Shown here in pieces: positions 17,536 to 29,869 of a DNA stretch of 64,000 bases; the first letter of the stretch is position 1, and the number at the start of each line of letters is the position of its first letter. The DNA is from Microbacterium sp. NIBRBAC000506063 (GTDB lineage Bacteria; Actinomycetota; Actinomycetes; Actinomycetales; Microbacteriaceae), in assembly GCF_017968845.1 (NCBI RefSeq), contig NZ_CP072876.1, positions 620,001 to 684,000 of the forward strand, written 5' to 3'. The translations under genes and the position numbers were made by a program. A model generated the notes under the pieces. It did no database searches, was not told where the DNA came from, and saw nothing but the letters and a program-made list of their open reading frames with translations.

Positions 17536-17952
17536 TCAGGCGCCGAGGCGCTTGAGCGCCGTCGCCACCACGTGCTTCGCGTTGGCGGCGGCGCGACCCA
17601 CGACCTCGGCGGCGTGCGTCGCACCGTCGGGCAGGGGCGCCAGCGGGTAGTCGACGTCGGGCGCCTCATCGCCGAAGGCATCGACGAGGAACGGCACGAG
17701 CCAGTCGTCGACGACCTCGAGCGGACCGACCGACAGACTGTAGAAACGACGCTGGCCGTCTTCGCGCACGGTGACGAGCTCGGCCTCGCGCAGCACCTTC
17801 AGGTGCTTGGAGACGGTGGGCTGGCTGATGCCGAGATCGTTCACGATCTCGCTCACGCTCGTGCCGGCATCCGCCTCTGATGCGCGACGCAGGAGGAGCT
17901 GCAGGATGTCGCGCCTCGTACCGTCTGCGATCACGTCGAAGATGTCGGTCAT
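17536..17952 (-). CDS. ArsR-type winged-helix regulator
   Basis: The 138-residue protein has an ArsR HTH in its first 80 residues: IADGTRRDILQLLLRR, then VSEIVNDLGISQPTVSKHLK and the wing LVTVREDGQRRFYSL. The C-terminal 45 residues are not typical of metal-sensing ArsR proteins and no metal-binding Cys pair is seen. It is divergent from trkH with about 70 bases between, so control of trkH is possible but unproven. The frame is intact. Confidence 0.85.
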   Translation of the reverse strand: MTDIFDVIADGTRRDILQLLLRRASEADAGTSVSEIVNDLGISQPTVSKHLKVLREAELVTVREDGQRRFYSLSVGPLEVVDDWLVPFLVDAFGDEAPDVDYPLAPLPDGATHAAEVVGRAAANAKHVVATALKRLGA

Positions 17953-18025
17953 GTCATCAGGTTAGTCGTCCCCGGCCGGAGTACCATGACGAAGACTCGG
18001 CGAGGTGCTCCAGGAGAGGGGACGG

Positions 18026-19455
18026 GTGGCACGCAGGGAATCCTTCTCTCCTCCGGTCGGTGTCTTCGGTCGCTCCGGTCGGATGCTGCGCGACCTCGTG
18101 ACGGCCTCACCCGCCCGTTTCGCGATCGCCATCTACTGTGCGCTGATCCTGGTGTTCACGGCCCTCTTCTCGCTGCCGGCGGCATCCGCCGAAGGCAAGG
18201 TTACCCCGCTCGCCGACGCCCTGTTCACCGCCGTCTCGACCATCTGCGTCACGGGCCTGTCGACCGTCGACATGGCCTCGCACTGGTCGGGCTTCGGGCA
18301 CGTGCTCGTGTTCATCGGCGTGAACATCGGCGGCCTCGGGGCGCTCACGCTCGCCTCGATCCTCGGCATGGTCATCTCCAAGCGCCTCGGGCTCAGGGCG
18401 AAACTGCTCGCCGCGGGCGACTCGAATCCGCTGCGCGCGCACGGCGGTCCCGTCAACGAGAGCCAGACGGTGCACCTGGGCGAAGTGGGTCAGCTGCTGA
18501 AGACCGTGGCGATCTCGACGATCGTGATCGAGGTCGTCCTGGCCATCGTGCTCTACCCGGGCCTGGTCATGGCGGGCATCGACCCGATCGCCGCGCTCTG
18601 GGAGGCGCCGTACTACGCCGCCATGGCCTTCACGAACACGGGATTCACCCCCAACGACGGCGGCGTGACGATGTTCGCCGACGACTACCTCGTGCTCATC
18701 GTGCTCATGACGGGCGTGTTCCTGGGCAGCATCGGCTTCCCCGTGATCTACACGCTCGCCAAGCACGTCTGGCATGTGCGGCGGTGGTCTCTGCACTCGA
18801 AGCTGACGCTCGTGACGACCGTCCTGCTGTTCTTCGCCGGGGCGCTCGTGTACATCGTGCTCGAGGTGAGCAACCCGCGCACCTTCGGGTCGATGGATGC
18901 GACCGAGACGACCATGAACGCCCTGTTCCTGTCGGCCATGACCCGATCGGGCGGCTTCTCGGTCATCGAGATCGACGATCTGCACGGCTCCTCCGTGCTC
19001 GTCACCTGCATGCTCATGTTCGTCGGCGGAGGCTCGGCCTCGACCGCCGGCGGCATCAAGGTCACGACCCTCGCCGTGCTCGCGATCGCCGTGTGGTCGG
19101 AGGCGCGCGGACGCCAGGCCGTCCAGGCCTACGGCCGCCGCATCCCCAGCGACGTGCAGCGCGTGGCCCTGAGCGTCGTCGCCTGGGCTGCGACGATCAT
19201 CGCCGTGGCGACGATCGCGATCATCCAGATCACCAAGGCGCCGCTGGAGTCGGTGCTGTTCGAGGTGATCTCGGGATTCGGTACCGTGGGCTGTCGACCG
19301 GCCTGACCGCGGAGCTCCCCGATTCCGCATCGCTCGTCCTGGCGCTGGCCATCTTCATGGGCCGGGTTGGTACAGTGACACTCGCCGCGGCGGTGGCCGC
19401 GACGAGCCGCACGCAGCGGTACTCGCTGCCCGTGGAAAGGCCGATCGTTGGCTGA
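18026..19455 (+). CDS. TrkH-family potassium uptake membrane protein
   Basis: The channel subunit of a Trk/Ktr-type potassium transporter. The four selectivity-loop repeats are visible: TVSTICVTGLST, AFTNTGFTPN, SAMTRSGGFS and, after adding one G near 19290, FGTVGLSTGLT. I prefer GTG 18026 because AGGAGAGGGGA precedes it; GTG 18005 is in frame upstream. The C-terminus overlaps trkA by 8 bases. Length of about 476 residues is normal for KtrB/TrkH proteins. Confidence 0.9.
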
Positions 19456-20119
19456 GAACCTCAAACGCGATGCCCCTGTTCTCGTGATCGGGCTGGGCCG
19501 GTTCGGCGCCGCCTGCGCGGGAGAGCTCGACCGCCTCGATCGCGAGGTGCTCGCCATCGACGCAAGCCTCGAGCTCGTGCAGAAGTGGTCCGATCGCGTG
19601 ACCCATGCCGTGCAGGCCGACGCCCGCGACATCGACGCGCTCCGACAGATCGGGGCGCAGGACTTCTCCGTCGCCGTGGTCGCCGTGGGTTCGCTCATCG
19701 AGGCGTCCGTGCTCATCACCGCGAATCTCGTCGATCTCAAGATCCCGCAGATCTGGACGAAGGCGGTTTCGCAGTCGCACGGCAAGATCCTCGCCCGGGT
19801 GGGGGCGAACCACGTCATCTACCCCGAGCGCGAGGCCGGCGAGCGCGTCGCCCACCTCGTGAGCGGGCGGATGCTGGACTTCATCCGCTTCGACGACGAC
19901 TTCGTGCTCGTGAAGATGTATCCGCCGAAGCTCATCCGCGGGATCGGCCTGAACGAGTCGGGCGTGCGCACGAAGTACAACGTGACGGTCGTGGGCGTGA
20001 AGAGCCCCGGCAAACCCTTCCGCTATGCGGAGGCCGACACGGTCGTGAGCAACCACGACCTCATCATCGTCTCGGGCACCAACCGCGACATCGAGCGGTT
20101 CGCGTCGCTGGCTCACTGA
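19448..20119 (+). CDS. TrkA-type potassium channel regulatory subunit
   Basis: The cytoplasmic RCK subunit that gates TrkH. The Rossmann N-terminus has VLVIGLGRFGAACAGEL (GxGxxG), an acidic residue ending strand 2 (VLAIDAS), and DARDIDALRQIGAQDFSVAV. The C-terminal RCK_C domain covers about residues 140-220. The start is TTG 19448, inside the end of trkH, which couples translation. The frame is intact at 223 residues, a usual KtrA length. Confidence 0.9.
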   Translation: MAENLKRDAPVLVIGLGRFGAACAGELDRLDREVLAIDASLELVQKWSDRVTHAVQADARDIDALRQIGAQDFSVAVVAVGSLIEASVLITANLVDLKIPQIWTKAVSQSHGKILARVGANHVIYPEREAGERVAHLVSGRMLDFIRFDDDFVLVKMYPPKLIRGIGLNESGVRTKYNVTVVGVKSPGKPFRYAEADTVVSNHDLIIVSGTNRDIERFASLAH

Positions 20120-20242
20120 CCCGATCCGGGCTGCGCCCGCCTCGCCCCGCTCGACCTGAAAGATGGTTCACATTCTGGTCGATCGCGGTTAGAGTCGTCT
20201 CACACGCGGCGACGGGGCCGCGCACGACCCGAAGGACCAACC

Positions 20243-21298
20243 ATGGCGTCACACCTCTTCGACGGGATCACCTCACGGGTGATCGACACCGCGCGCGTGC
20301 GGGTGAACATCCTCGAACGCGCGGCCGACGTCCCCGCGACGCCCGCCGAACGCACTCTTGTGCTCGTGCACGGCAACGTCTCCTCGGCGCTGTTCTGGCA
20401 GGAGCAGATGCTCGCACTGCCCGAGGATCTGCGGGTGATCGCCGTGGACCTGCGCGGCTTCGGCGACAGCGAGAGCGCCCGGTCGACGCCACGCGGGGCC
20501 TGCGCGACTACAGCGACGACGTCGCCGCGACGCTTGAGGTGCTCGGCATCCCGGCGGCCCACCTCGTGGGCTGGTCGATGGGCGGCGGCGTCGTGATGCA
20601 GTACGCGCTCGACCACCCCGTGCTCTCCCTCACCCTGCAGGCAACCGTCTCGCCCTACGGCTTCGGCGGCACGCGGCGCGACGGCTCACGCCTCACTGCA
20701 GACGACGCCGGATGCGGCGGGGCGGCGCCAATCCCGACTTCGTGCAGCGACTGCGCGACGGCGACACCTCCGACGAGGCGCAGACCTCGCCCGCAGCGTC
20801 TTCCGCAGCAGTTACGTCGCCGCGGGATACGAGAGCGCGCACGAAGACACCTGGGTCGCATCGATGCTCACGACCTCGACCGAGCCGGGGAACTACCCCG
20901 GCGACGGAACGGCGAGCGAGAACTGGCCCGGCTTCGGCGCCGGGAGCGTCGGCGTGCTCAACACCATGGCACCGGGCCATTTCAACGTTTCCGGGATCGT
21001 CGACCTCGCGCGGAAGCCGCCGATCCTCTGGATTCACGGCACCGCCGACGCGATCGTGTCGGACGCCTCGTTCTTCGACCTCAACCACCTCGGCGCCCTC
21101 GGCGTGATCCCCGGCTGGCCGGGTGAGGACGTCGCACCCGCCCAGCCCATGGTCTCGCAGACCCGTGATGTGCTCGACGCCTACGCCGCCGCCGGCGGCA
21201 CGGTCACTGAGGTCGAGCTCGAAGGCGCGGGCCACTCCCCGCACCTGGAACGCCCGGAGGAGTTCCGCGCGGCGCTGCGGAAGCACATCGGGGCGTAG
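20243..21298 (+). CDS. Alpha/beta hydrolase
   Basis: An alpha/beta-hydrolase-fold enzyme. The oxyanion region LVLVHGNVSSALFW, the nucleophile elbow VGWSMGGG with the catalytic Ser, an Asp candidate in LWIHGTADAIVSD and the catalytic His in GAGHSPHLERPEEF are present. Three missing bases near 20478, 20713 and 20790 split the frame, and after them the frame returns to the starting one. The substrate is unknown. The stop abuts the stop of proC inside an 18-bp palindrome. Confidence 0.85.
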
Positions 21299-21307
21299 CT
21301 ACGCCCC
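21290..21307. repeat. 18-bp perfect palindrome at abutting convergent stops
   Basis: GGGGCGTAGCTACGCCCC contains both stop codons: TAG of the hydrolase (21296-21298) and TAG of proC on the other strand (21301-21299). The genes end with no bases between them. The palindrome could act as a compact bidirectional terminator. Confidence 0.8.
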
Positions 21308-22133
21308 CGCGGCGATCTCGCGGGCGCGGGCGAGCGCGGCATCCGTCGCCTCGGCGAAGAGGGCATCCAGGCGCGCCTCCCGCAGGACGGCGATCGCGCG
21401 CTCGGTGGTGCCCTTGGGGCTCGTGACGCGGCGGCGCAGCTCGGCGGGATCCTCACCTGAGGCGTCGAGGAGCGCGGCGGCACCGATGAAGGTCTGCTCG
21501 GCCATCAGGCGCGCATCGGCCTCGCTGAAGCCCTTGCCGATCGCCGCCTTGGTGAGTCCTTCGATGAGCAGGAAGACATACGCGGGCCCGACCCCGAGAT
21601 CGTCGAGAGCGCGTCGATCTGCTCTTCGGGAACCTCCACGACCGCGCCGACGGTCTCGAAGAGCCGCCGCACGATGGCGACGTCCTCCGCGCTCGCGGAC
21701 GCTCCGCGCGCGAGTCCGGTCACGCCCTTCCCGACGGTCGACGGAGTGTTCGGCATCGAGCGGATGACGCTGACGCCCTCCCCAGCACGGCGGCGAAGCG
21801 CGCGAGGGTCACCCCGGCCGCGAGGCTCACGACGACCGCATCCGGCCTGAGCACGGGGGCGATCTCGGCGAGCAGGTCCTCGACCATCGCGGGCTTGACA
21901 CCGATGAGCACGACACGGGCATCGGATGCCGCATCCGCGTTCCCCGTCGGCCGTTCGGCCAGCGCGATGCTCTCGACACCGCCCAGCGCGGCGAGCGCCG
22001 CGGCCTTCTCGGCCGTCCGGTTCGTGGCGTGGATGCTCTCGACCGGGATGCCGCCGGCGACGACCCCCTGCAGGATCGCGCCGCCCATCGATCCGGCACC
22101 GAGGAACGCGAGAGAGGGAAGCGAGTCAGCCAT
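21299..22133 (-). CDS. proC: Pyrroline-5-carboxylate reductase
   Basis: The last enzyme of proline synthesis, reducing P5C with NAD(P)H. The N-terminal Rossmann motif is LAFLGAGSMGGAIL. VSVIRSMPNTPSTVGKGVTG is the substrate-loop signature, and ALSTISGSGPAYVFLLIEGL with a later LRRRVTSPKGTTERAI motif forms the C-terminal dimerisation domain. Two missing bases, near 21781 and 21600, split the frame. Length of about 278 residues is normal. In mycobacteria proC lies next to the HTH-bS22 pair, which here is 6.6 kb to the left. Confidence 0.93.
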
Positions 22134-22213
22134 GCCCCCATCCTACGGAGCCGGGCCCACCCCTCCGGCGGTGCGGTCTGGGAAGACACAAGCGCGCGTT
22201 CTAGACTCGTGGC

Positions 22214-23179
22214 ATGAGTGCAACCGGCGGCAGCAAAGCGATCATCGCGGCCTTCCTGGCGAACATGGGCATCGCCGTGGCGAAGTTCGTCGCCTGGCTC
22301 CTGTCGGGTTCCGCATCGATGCTCGCCGAGGCGATCCACTCGGTCGCCGACTCCGGCAACCAGTTGCTGCTCCTGCTCGGCGGCAAGAAGGCGCAGCGCA
22401 AGGCCGACCGCGAGCACCCCTTCGGCTATGGCCGCGAGCGCTACGTCTACGCCTTCGTCGTCTCGATCATCCTCTTCTCGGCCGGTGGCCTGTTCTCGGT
22501 CTACGAGGGCGTCAACAAGCTGCGCGACCCGCACGAGGTCACCAACTACTGGATCCCGCTCACGGTCCTGGCCATCGCGATCCTGCTGGAGTCGTTCTCG
22601 CTGCGCACCGCGATCAAGGAGAGCAACAAGGTCCGCGAGCCCGGTCAGTCGTGGGTCGCCTTCGTCCGCCGCGCGAAGGCGCCGGAGCTCCCCGTCGTCC
22701 TGCTGGAGGACATCGCCGCCCTCATCGGCCTGCTGCTGGCCCTCTTCGGCGTCGGCCTCACCGCCATCACACACAACCCCATGTGGGACGCGATCGGCAC
22801 ACTCCTCATCGGCCTGCTGCTGATCCTGGTGGCGATCGTGCTGGGCGTGGAGACCAAGAGTCTGCTGGTCGGCGAGGGCGCCTCCGAGTCCGACCACGAC
22901 GCGATCATCGAGGCGATCGAGGCCGGCGGCGAGGTCCAGCGCCTCATCCACATGAAGACGCTGCACATCGGCCCCGACGAGCTGCTCGTCGCGGCGAAGG
23001 TGGCGCTGGCATCCGACAAGCTCGTCCGCGATGCCGCACGCGACATCGACGACATCGAGAAGCGCATCCGCGACGCCGTCCCCAAGGCGCGCATCATCTA
23101 CATCGAGCCCGACATCTATCGGCCGGCCCTCGACCCCGAGCCCCCGACAGACGTCTTCGTGCTCAAGTCGGCCGACTGA
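22214..23179 (+). CDS. Cation diffusion facilitator family transporter
   Basis: A divalent-metal/proton antiporter of 321 residues. MLAEAIHSVADSGNQLLLLL carries the HxxxD metal site of helix 2, and HPFGYGRERYVYAF is the family loop. VVLLEDIAALIGLLLAL has an acidic helix-5 site (ED where many CDFs have HxxxD), which may affect metal choice. The C-terminal cytoplasmic domain covers about residues 215-310. The frame is intact. Metal specificity cannot be assigned. Confidence 0.88.
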   Translation: MSATGGSKAIIAAFLANMGIAVAKFVAWLLSGSASMLAEAIHSVADSGNQLLLLLGGKKAQRKADREHPFGYGRERYVYAFVVSIILFSAGGLFSVYEGVNKLRDPHEVTNYWIPLTVLAIAILLESFSLRTAIKESNKVREPGQSWVAFVRRAKAPELPVVLLEDIAALIGLLLALFGVGLTAITHNPMWDAIGTLLIGLLLILVAIVLGVETKSLLVGEGASESDHDAIIEAIEAGGEVQRLIHMKTLHIGPDELLVAAKVALASDKLVRDAARDIDDIEKRIRDAVPKARIIYIEPDIYRPALDPEPPTDVFVLKSAD

Positions 23180-23222
23180 GCGCTTCCTCAGGCGTCGGAT
23201 GCCGGCGAGCCGCCGCGCCCGC

Positions 23223-24391
<1,169 letters not shown>

Positions 24392-24613
24392 GCGCCTCAC
24401 TCTGACCGCCCGGCGCCCGGCCGGGCGCACGCGTCGCTACCCGCGACGGCCGAGTCAGAATTCGGACCATCGCGCGCTCACTCGGCGCGCCCAGACGCGA
24501 CACGCCGTGCGGCGCGTGCTTCGTCCGTCTTTTCGCACGCGGACAGCGCCTCTCCGCTCGACAGCCGGGAACGACGCGAGCTCGGCATGGACTCACCCGA
24601 CACCGACACCGAC
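24392..24613. other. Intergenic region between upp and the nuclease-helicase gene
   Basis: The two genes converge here. A 16-bp perfect palindrome, GCGCCCGGCCGGGCGC (24413-24428), lies 22 bases after upp and could serve as a terminator stem. I see no gene in the remaining 185 bases; the short open frames there have no coding character. Confidence 0.5.
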
Positions 24614-27600
24614 TCAGCTTGCGTCGGCTCCCACGAGGCGCGCGAAGGCGCTGAGGCGGGCGACGCCCTCGGGTCTCCACGGCAGGTCGTCGAGCAGCCC
24701 CGGCGAGTAGACGACGTAGGCGACGCTCTTGGCCCGGGAGACGGCGACGTTCAAGCGGTTCTGCAGCAGGAGGAAGTCCGACCCGCGCGGGGCATCGCGC
24801 CCGCTGGAGGCGGCGAGGCTCGTGATCGAGACGACCGCCTCCTTGCCCTGGAAGTTGTCGACGGTGCCGACCGGCACCCGCGGGTACCCGGCCGCGGTGA
24901 GCGCATCGAGCACCACCTGCTTCTGCGCGTTGTAGGGGGTGACGACGATGATGTCGTCCTGCACGAGCGGGCGCGGGTCCATCACGGTGCCGTCCGGTGC
25001 CGAGTCGGTGTACCGGCGGCCCAGGAGATCGCGCACGATGCGCACGACCTCGGCCGCCTCCTCCGCCGACTCGGTCGTGTTGCCGCGGTGGCGGATCGGC
25101 ACGGGATGCAGACCGGGCGCCACGCCCTCGACCTCGCGGAGCGCGGTGACGGATGCTGCATCGAGCTGCCCCGCGTAGGCCAGCCGCGAGACGGGGTCGG
25201 CGACCTGCGGGTGCATCCGCCAGGTGTGCGAGAGGAAGTACCCGTGCGTGCGCGGGAGGACCTCGTGCCCTTCCATGAGCCATCCCAGCGCCGAGGTGTC
25301 GACGGGCTCCGGGTGGGTGCCCTGGCTGACCTGCGGGAGCTGCTGGGGGTCGCCCAGCAGCAGGAGCCGCTTCGCCCCGGCCGCGACGGCGATGGTCGAG
25401 GCGAGGGAGAACTGCCCGGCCTCGTCGATGACGAGGAGGTCGAGCTCCCGGCGCGGCACGCGCGCAGGGTTCGCGAAGTCCCAGGCCGTGCCGCCGACGA
25501 CCACGCCCTGCCCGGCGTGCTCGGCGAGGAACGCGCCCATGCCCGCCTTGGGGATCACGGTGTACGCTGGCTCGGCCCCTTGCGGTCCTTCGGCGCCTTG
25601 GCGACCCTCCCCGGTGGCACGCCGTCTTCGATCACCCGATCGAGCAGCGTCTCGACGATCGCGTGCGACTGCGCGACGACGCCCACGCGGAAGCCATGCT
25701 CGTTCACGAGCCGGGCGATCACTCGCGACCCGGTGTAGGTCTTGCCCGTGCCCGGTGGCCCCTGCACGGCGACGTAGCTGTCGTCGAGGTCGCGCACGGC
25801 CTGGACGATCGCGTCGATCGCGTCGTCTGCGGCATCCGCGATCGGCCCGCCCGAGCTCGTGCGCGGCGGGATCCGGCGCAGGATGTCGGTCGCGGCATCC
25901 GGGGGAAGTCCGGGGCGCTGCCGACGACGCGCTCGGCCCACTCGACGATCGCCGCCTGCTGACTGCGCGTGTTCGGCGGACTCGGCGGTGTCAGCGCGAG
26001 CGGGAGCTCGTCCCAGGTCTGACCGTGCACCGCGCGCTCGAGCAGCACGTAGCCGTCGGGGAGGATCTCGAGGATCTCCGTCCCCGCGTTCGGGTAGTAG
26101 ACCGCCCGGGAAGGCGACGCGGCCTCGAAGGGCATCGGAATCGGATACACGGCGTACGGGCTCGCTCCCGAACCCAGTGTGGTTCCCGGGGCGATCTCGC
26201 CGCGGACCTCGAGTTCACGGCTCAGCGCTCGCGCCCCTCGTCGACCGACCAGTCGCGGCGCGCGGTCGTCAGCGCGGGGTCGATGTGGACGACATCTTTC
26301 GCGTTCGCCCACATCGACACCGGCTCGCGCAGTCGCAGGAAGTGCCCCTGCCAGTAGGTCTTCGCCTCGCGCGGGTAATAGCTGATCGCCGCGGCCGCGA
26401 AGCGATAGAGACCGCCGTCGCGACCCTCCGCCTCGGCGCGCTCGGCCGCGGCGTACAGTTCGCCGGCCAGCGGCGGCGGTTCGTACGGCTGCGCGTCGCT
26501 CTCCTCGGGCGGCGCGGGATTCACCCCCGCTTCGCGCGCGAGCGCGATGAGCCAGTTGCGCAGGCGCCTGGTCGACACGCAGTCGTAGCGGTTGTAGTCG
26601 GCGAGGTCGTCGAGGATCGGCTGCGCCTCGGCATCCTGCCCGCTCTCCCGCAGCGAACGCGCCGCGACATAGCGCTCGATGGAGACGTCGCCCTTCTGGA
26701 CGTCGCTCGTGCGTACCTCGTCGCCCATATAGAGCGGTTCGAGCTTCTTGATCGAGTAGGAGCGCTCCCCGATCCGCACCGACCGGAGCACGATCGGATA
26801 CAGGTCGACGAAGACGCCCTCGCGCAGCAGTGCGTCGACCTCTTCCTCGCCGACGCCGTGCCGGGCCGCCATCGCGCTCAGGTGCGATGTCTCGTAGGGC
26901 GCGTAGTGGTAGATGTGCATACCCGGGTAGGTGCGACGACGATCGGAGACGAAGGCGAGGAAGTCGAGGAGTGCCCGACGCTCCTCGGCGAAGGAGTGCG
27001 CCCAGATCGCCGTGTACTCCTCGCGGTCGTTCACCCACCCGAACAGGTAGTCGAGGCCCCAGGCCCGCTCGCCGTCGCCCACCGCGTCCTCCGTGTAGAG
27101 GGGGTCGCCCTCGAAGTCGAAGAAGATGTCGCCGGCGTTGGGCTTGGGCAGCGTGTGGATCGCCTGCGGCTGGTGCACTTCGACCGGCGGCGGTGCGCCC
27201 TCGGGCGTCTCGGATGCGGCGATCTGCAGGCGCGCCTGTGCGCGGAGGTTCGCGAAGGTCTCGGGGTTCATGCCGGCGGGCGCGTCGGATGCCGCGGCGA
27301 GCTGGTCGATGGTCTCGACGCCCGCATCACGCAGCCGGGTGCGCTGCACCGGCCGCATCCGGGCGACCATCAGAAGGTCGCGTGCGGCGATCACCTGCTC
27401 TTCGCACGTGGCGCAGCGCCCGCAGGCGCGCACCTCGAGATCGCCGCGGTCGTCGCCCCAGGCGAGCGGTTCGCCTTCCGCGCCATCGGCGACACGGCGA
27501 TCGGCGATGAGCGCCCGCAGCCGCGCTCGGCGCACGTGGAACAGCGGCAGGACATCGTCGACGGCGTGCGTGCTCGTCGTGCCGTCGCCCAGGAGCAGGT

Positions 27601-28159
27601 CGACTTCGTCGGAACGCGGGATGCCGAGAAGGTCGAGCTGGTCGACGTATGCCGCCAGCTGCATGAGCGCGGTCGTGCGGGCGGACCGGGCGAGCTTGGA
27701 GTCCTGCACCCGCCAGCGACCGTCGGCGTCACGGCGGAGGAAGTCGGCGAAGCCGACGAACTCCGCGGTCGCGAACGCCGCCTGGAAGACCAGCTGCGCG
27801 TCCGAGCGCAGTGCCGCGAGCGTCTCGTCGACCGCGGCCTGGAGCGCCTCGTCGTCGGCCGAGGAGGTGCGCTCGATCACCCGCACCGCCTGATCGCCGA
27901 GCTCGGCCTTGTACGCGGTGAGCACCCGCTCCTCGTGCACATCACCGAGCCTGGCTGCGCGCGCGAGCATCGGGTCTTCGGGATCGTCCACCGGATCGAC
28001 CCGCCCGAGCTTCGCATCGATCGCCCGGCACCAGGCGAACTCGCACTCGGCTGCCGCCTTCAGATCGCTCGCGCTCCAGACGACCCGCCCCTCGGTGTGG
28101 ATGATGCGCACGTTGCTCCTGTCTGCCGCTGCTTCGACAGTAGCGGCGGCCGCCGACAT
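24614..28159 (-). CDS. TM0106-type RecB-like nuclease fused to superfamily 1 helicase
   Basis: A predicted DNA-processing enzyme of about 1180 residues. The N-terminal half carries a RecB-like nuclease region (VQDSKLARSARTTALMQLAA), a CGRCATC Cys cluster and an RNase-H-like part (GDIFFDFEGDPLY, SYSIKKLEPLY). The C-terminal half has SF1B helicase motifs: Walker A GPPGTGKTYTG, LVIDEAGQ, GDPQQLPQVS, TPYNAQKQVV, GTVDNFQGKEAVV and LNVAVSRAKS. Single-base losses near 26228, 25910 and 25565 split the frame. The family is widespread in actinobacteria but its role is unproven; repair or resection is a reasonable guess from the domains. Confidence 0.88.
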
Positions 28160-28260
28160 CGCACTCGACCGACGATGCCGACGACGGACGCCGCGTTCGC
28201 CAGGAGCGGAGCCTGTCCCGTTCTCGGATCGCGGACAGGCGGGCGCTTTAGGCTCGGAGG

Positions 28261-28944
28261 GTGAACGAGTTTCTCACCTGGCTGCTCGATTCCGTCCAGA
28301 GCGTCGATCCCGCGTTGCGGGCTCTCCTCGCGGGTATCGCGATCATGCTCGAGACGAGCGTGCTCATCGGGCTCATCGTGCCGGGCGACACGATCGTCAT
28401 CGTCGCTGCGACGGCTGTCGCCACCCCCTTCGAGGGCATCGCGCTCGGGGTCGTCGTCGTGCTCGGAGCACTCCTGGGCGAGACCGTCGGGTACACGCTC
28501 GGATACTGGCTCGGACCCAAGATCCGCGCCTCCCGCCTCGGCCGTCGCATCGGAGAGACGAACTGGGACCGCTCGGAGCGCTACTTCCGCCGGCGCGGAG
28601 GCCCGGCGATCTTCCTGTCGCGATTCCTGCCCGTGCTGCACTCCCTCGTCCCCCTCACGGTCGGGATGGCCCGCTACCCGTATCGCCGCTTCCTCGCCTG
28701 GACGCTCCCCGCGTGCATCATCTGGGCCGCGCTGTACATCACGGTCGCCTCGCTCGCCGCGGGGACCTACCGCGAGCTCGCCGACCAGGTCCACTCCGCG
28801 GGATACATCTTCGTCGCCGTGATGGCGGCGTTCTTCCTGCTCGTCTTCCTCGGGAAGAAGATCGTCGAGCAGATGGAGAAGCGCCACCTCGACGGGACGG
28901 ATCCGCGGCATCCGCACAACACGGATGACGAGATCGAGCGCTGA
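28261..28944 (+). CDS. DedA family membrane protein
   Basis: A 227-residue DedA/SNARE-associated-domain protein, a family linked to lipid flipping and proton-coupled membrane homeostasis. Typical landmarks are an N-terminal ETSVLIGLIVPGDTIVIVAA, the GETVGYTLGYWLGPKI segment and the FLSRFLPVLHSLVPLTVG motif with its conserved Arg and Pro. The start is GTG 28261. The frame is intact. Downstream, GAAGGG/CCCTTC forms a weak stem at about 28943-28964. Confidence 0.88.
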   Translation: MNEFLTWLLDSVQSVDPALRALLAGIAIMLETSVLIGLIVPGDTIVIVAATAVATPFEGIALGVVVVLGALLGETVGYTLGYWLGPKIRASRLGRRIGETNWDRSERYFRRRGGPAIFLSRFLPVLHSLVPLTVGMARYPYRRFLAWTLPACIIWAALYITVASLAAGTYRELADQVHSAGYIFVAVMAAFFLLVFLGKKIVEQMEKRHLDGTDPRHPHNTDDEIER

Positions 28945-28981
28945 AGGGACTTCGCGACCCTTCCGGAACCTGCGGAGGCGC

Positions 28982-29798
28982 CTACCGCCACCACGTGTCG
29001 AACGGCGTCACCGGCAGCTGGCGCTTGTGCTCGGTCGCCCGGTACTTCGCCTCGATGAGGGCGGCGACCGAGGGTTCCACCTCGCGCCCTTCCAGGAAGT
29101 CGTCGATCTGCTCGTAGGTCAGCCCGAGCTCGTCCTCGTCGGCACGGCCGGGCTGCCCGTCGAGCAGATCAGCCGTGGGCACCTTCTGCGAGAGCTGCAC
29201 CGGCGCGCCGAGGGTTTCGAGCAGCTGCCGGCCCTGACGCTTGGTGAGCCCCGACAGGGCAGGACGTCGGCGGCGCCGTCACCGAACTTGGTGAAGAACC
29301 CCGTGACCGCTTCGGCGGCGTGATCGGTCCCGATGACGAGGAATCCGCGGTGCCCGGCGAGCGCGTATTGGGCGACCATGCGCACCCGCGCCTTGACGTT
29401 GCCACGGTTGAAATCGCTGAGGTCACCGTCGACGGCCGCCTCGACCCCCGCTTCGACGCCGTCGACCCCCGCCTCGATGTTGAACTCGACGGCCTCATCG
29501 GGGCGATGAAGGCGAGCGCCGCCTCGGCATCGGCGGCGTCGTGCTGCACGCGATAGGGCAGGCGGACGGCGAGGAACGCAGCATCCCTTCCCTGCGCGCG
29601 GACACGCTCGACCGCGAGCTGCGCGAGACGCCCGGCGAGGCTGGAGTCCTGCCCGCCCGAGATGCCGAGCACGAAGCCGCGTGCGCCGGTCGCGGTCAGG
29701 TAGTCGACGAGGAACTGCACCCGCCGGTCGACCTCCCGCGACGGGTCGATGTCAGGCGACACTCCGAGAGCGGCGGCGATCTCCTGCTGGACGGACAT
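28982..29798 (-). CDS. nadE: Ammonia-dependent NAD+ synthetase
   Basis: Final step of NAD synthesis, amidating NaAD with ammonia. The PP-loop is [20 protein letters not shown]; the [17 protein letters not shown] and [20 protein letters not shown] motifs and a C-terminal FDTWWR are typical of E. coli-type NadE, with no glutaminase domain. Two single-C losses near 29500 and 29266 split the frame. Length after repair is about 273 residues. Confidence 0.93.
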
Positions 29799-29869
29799 GG
29801 ACTCCTCCTGGGTCTGCTTCCTCCAGTATCGCCCCTGCGTGTTACGGACTGATATCGGAAGCCCCCGCG

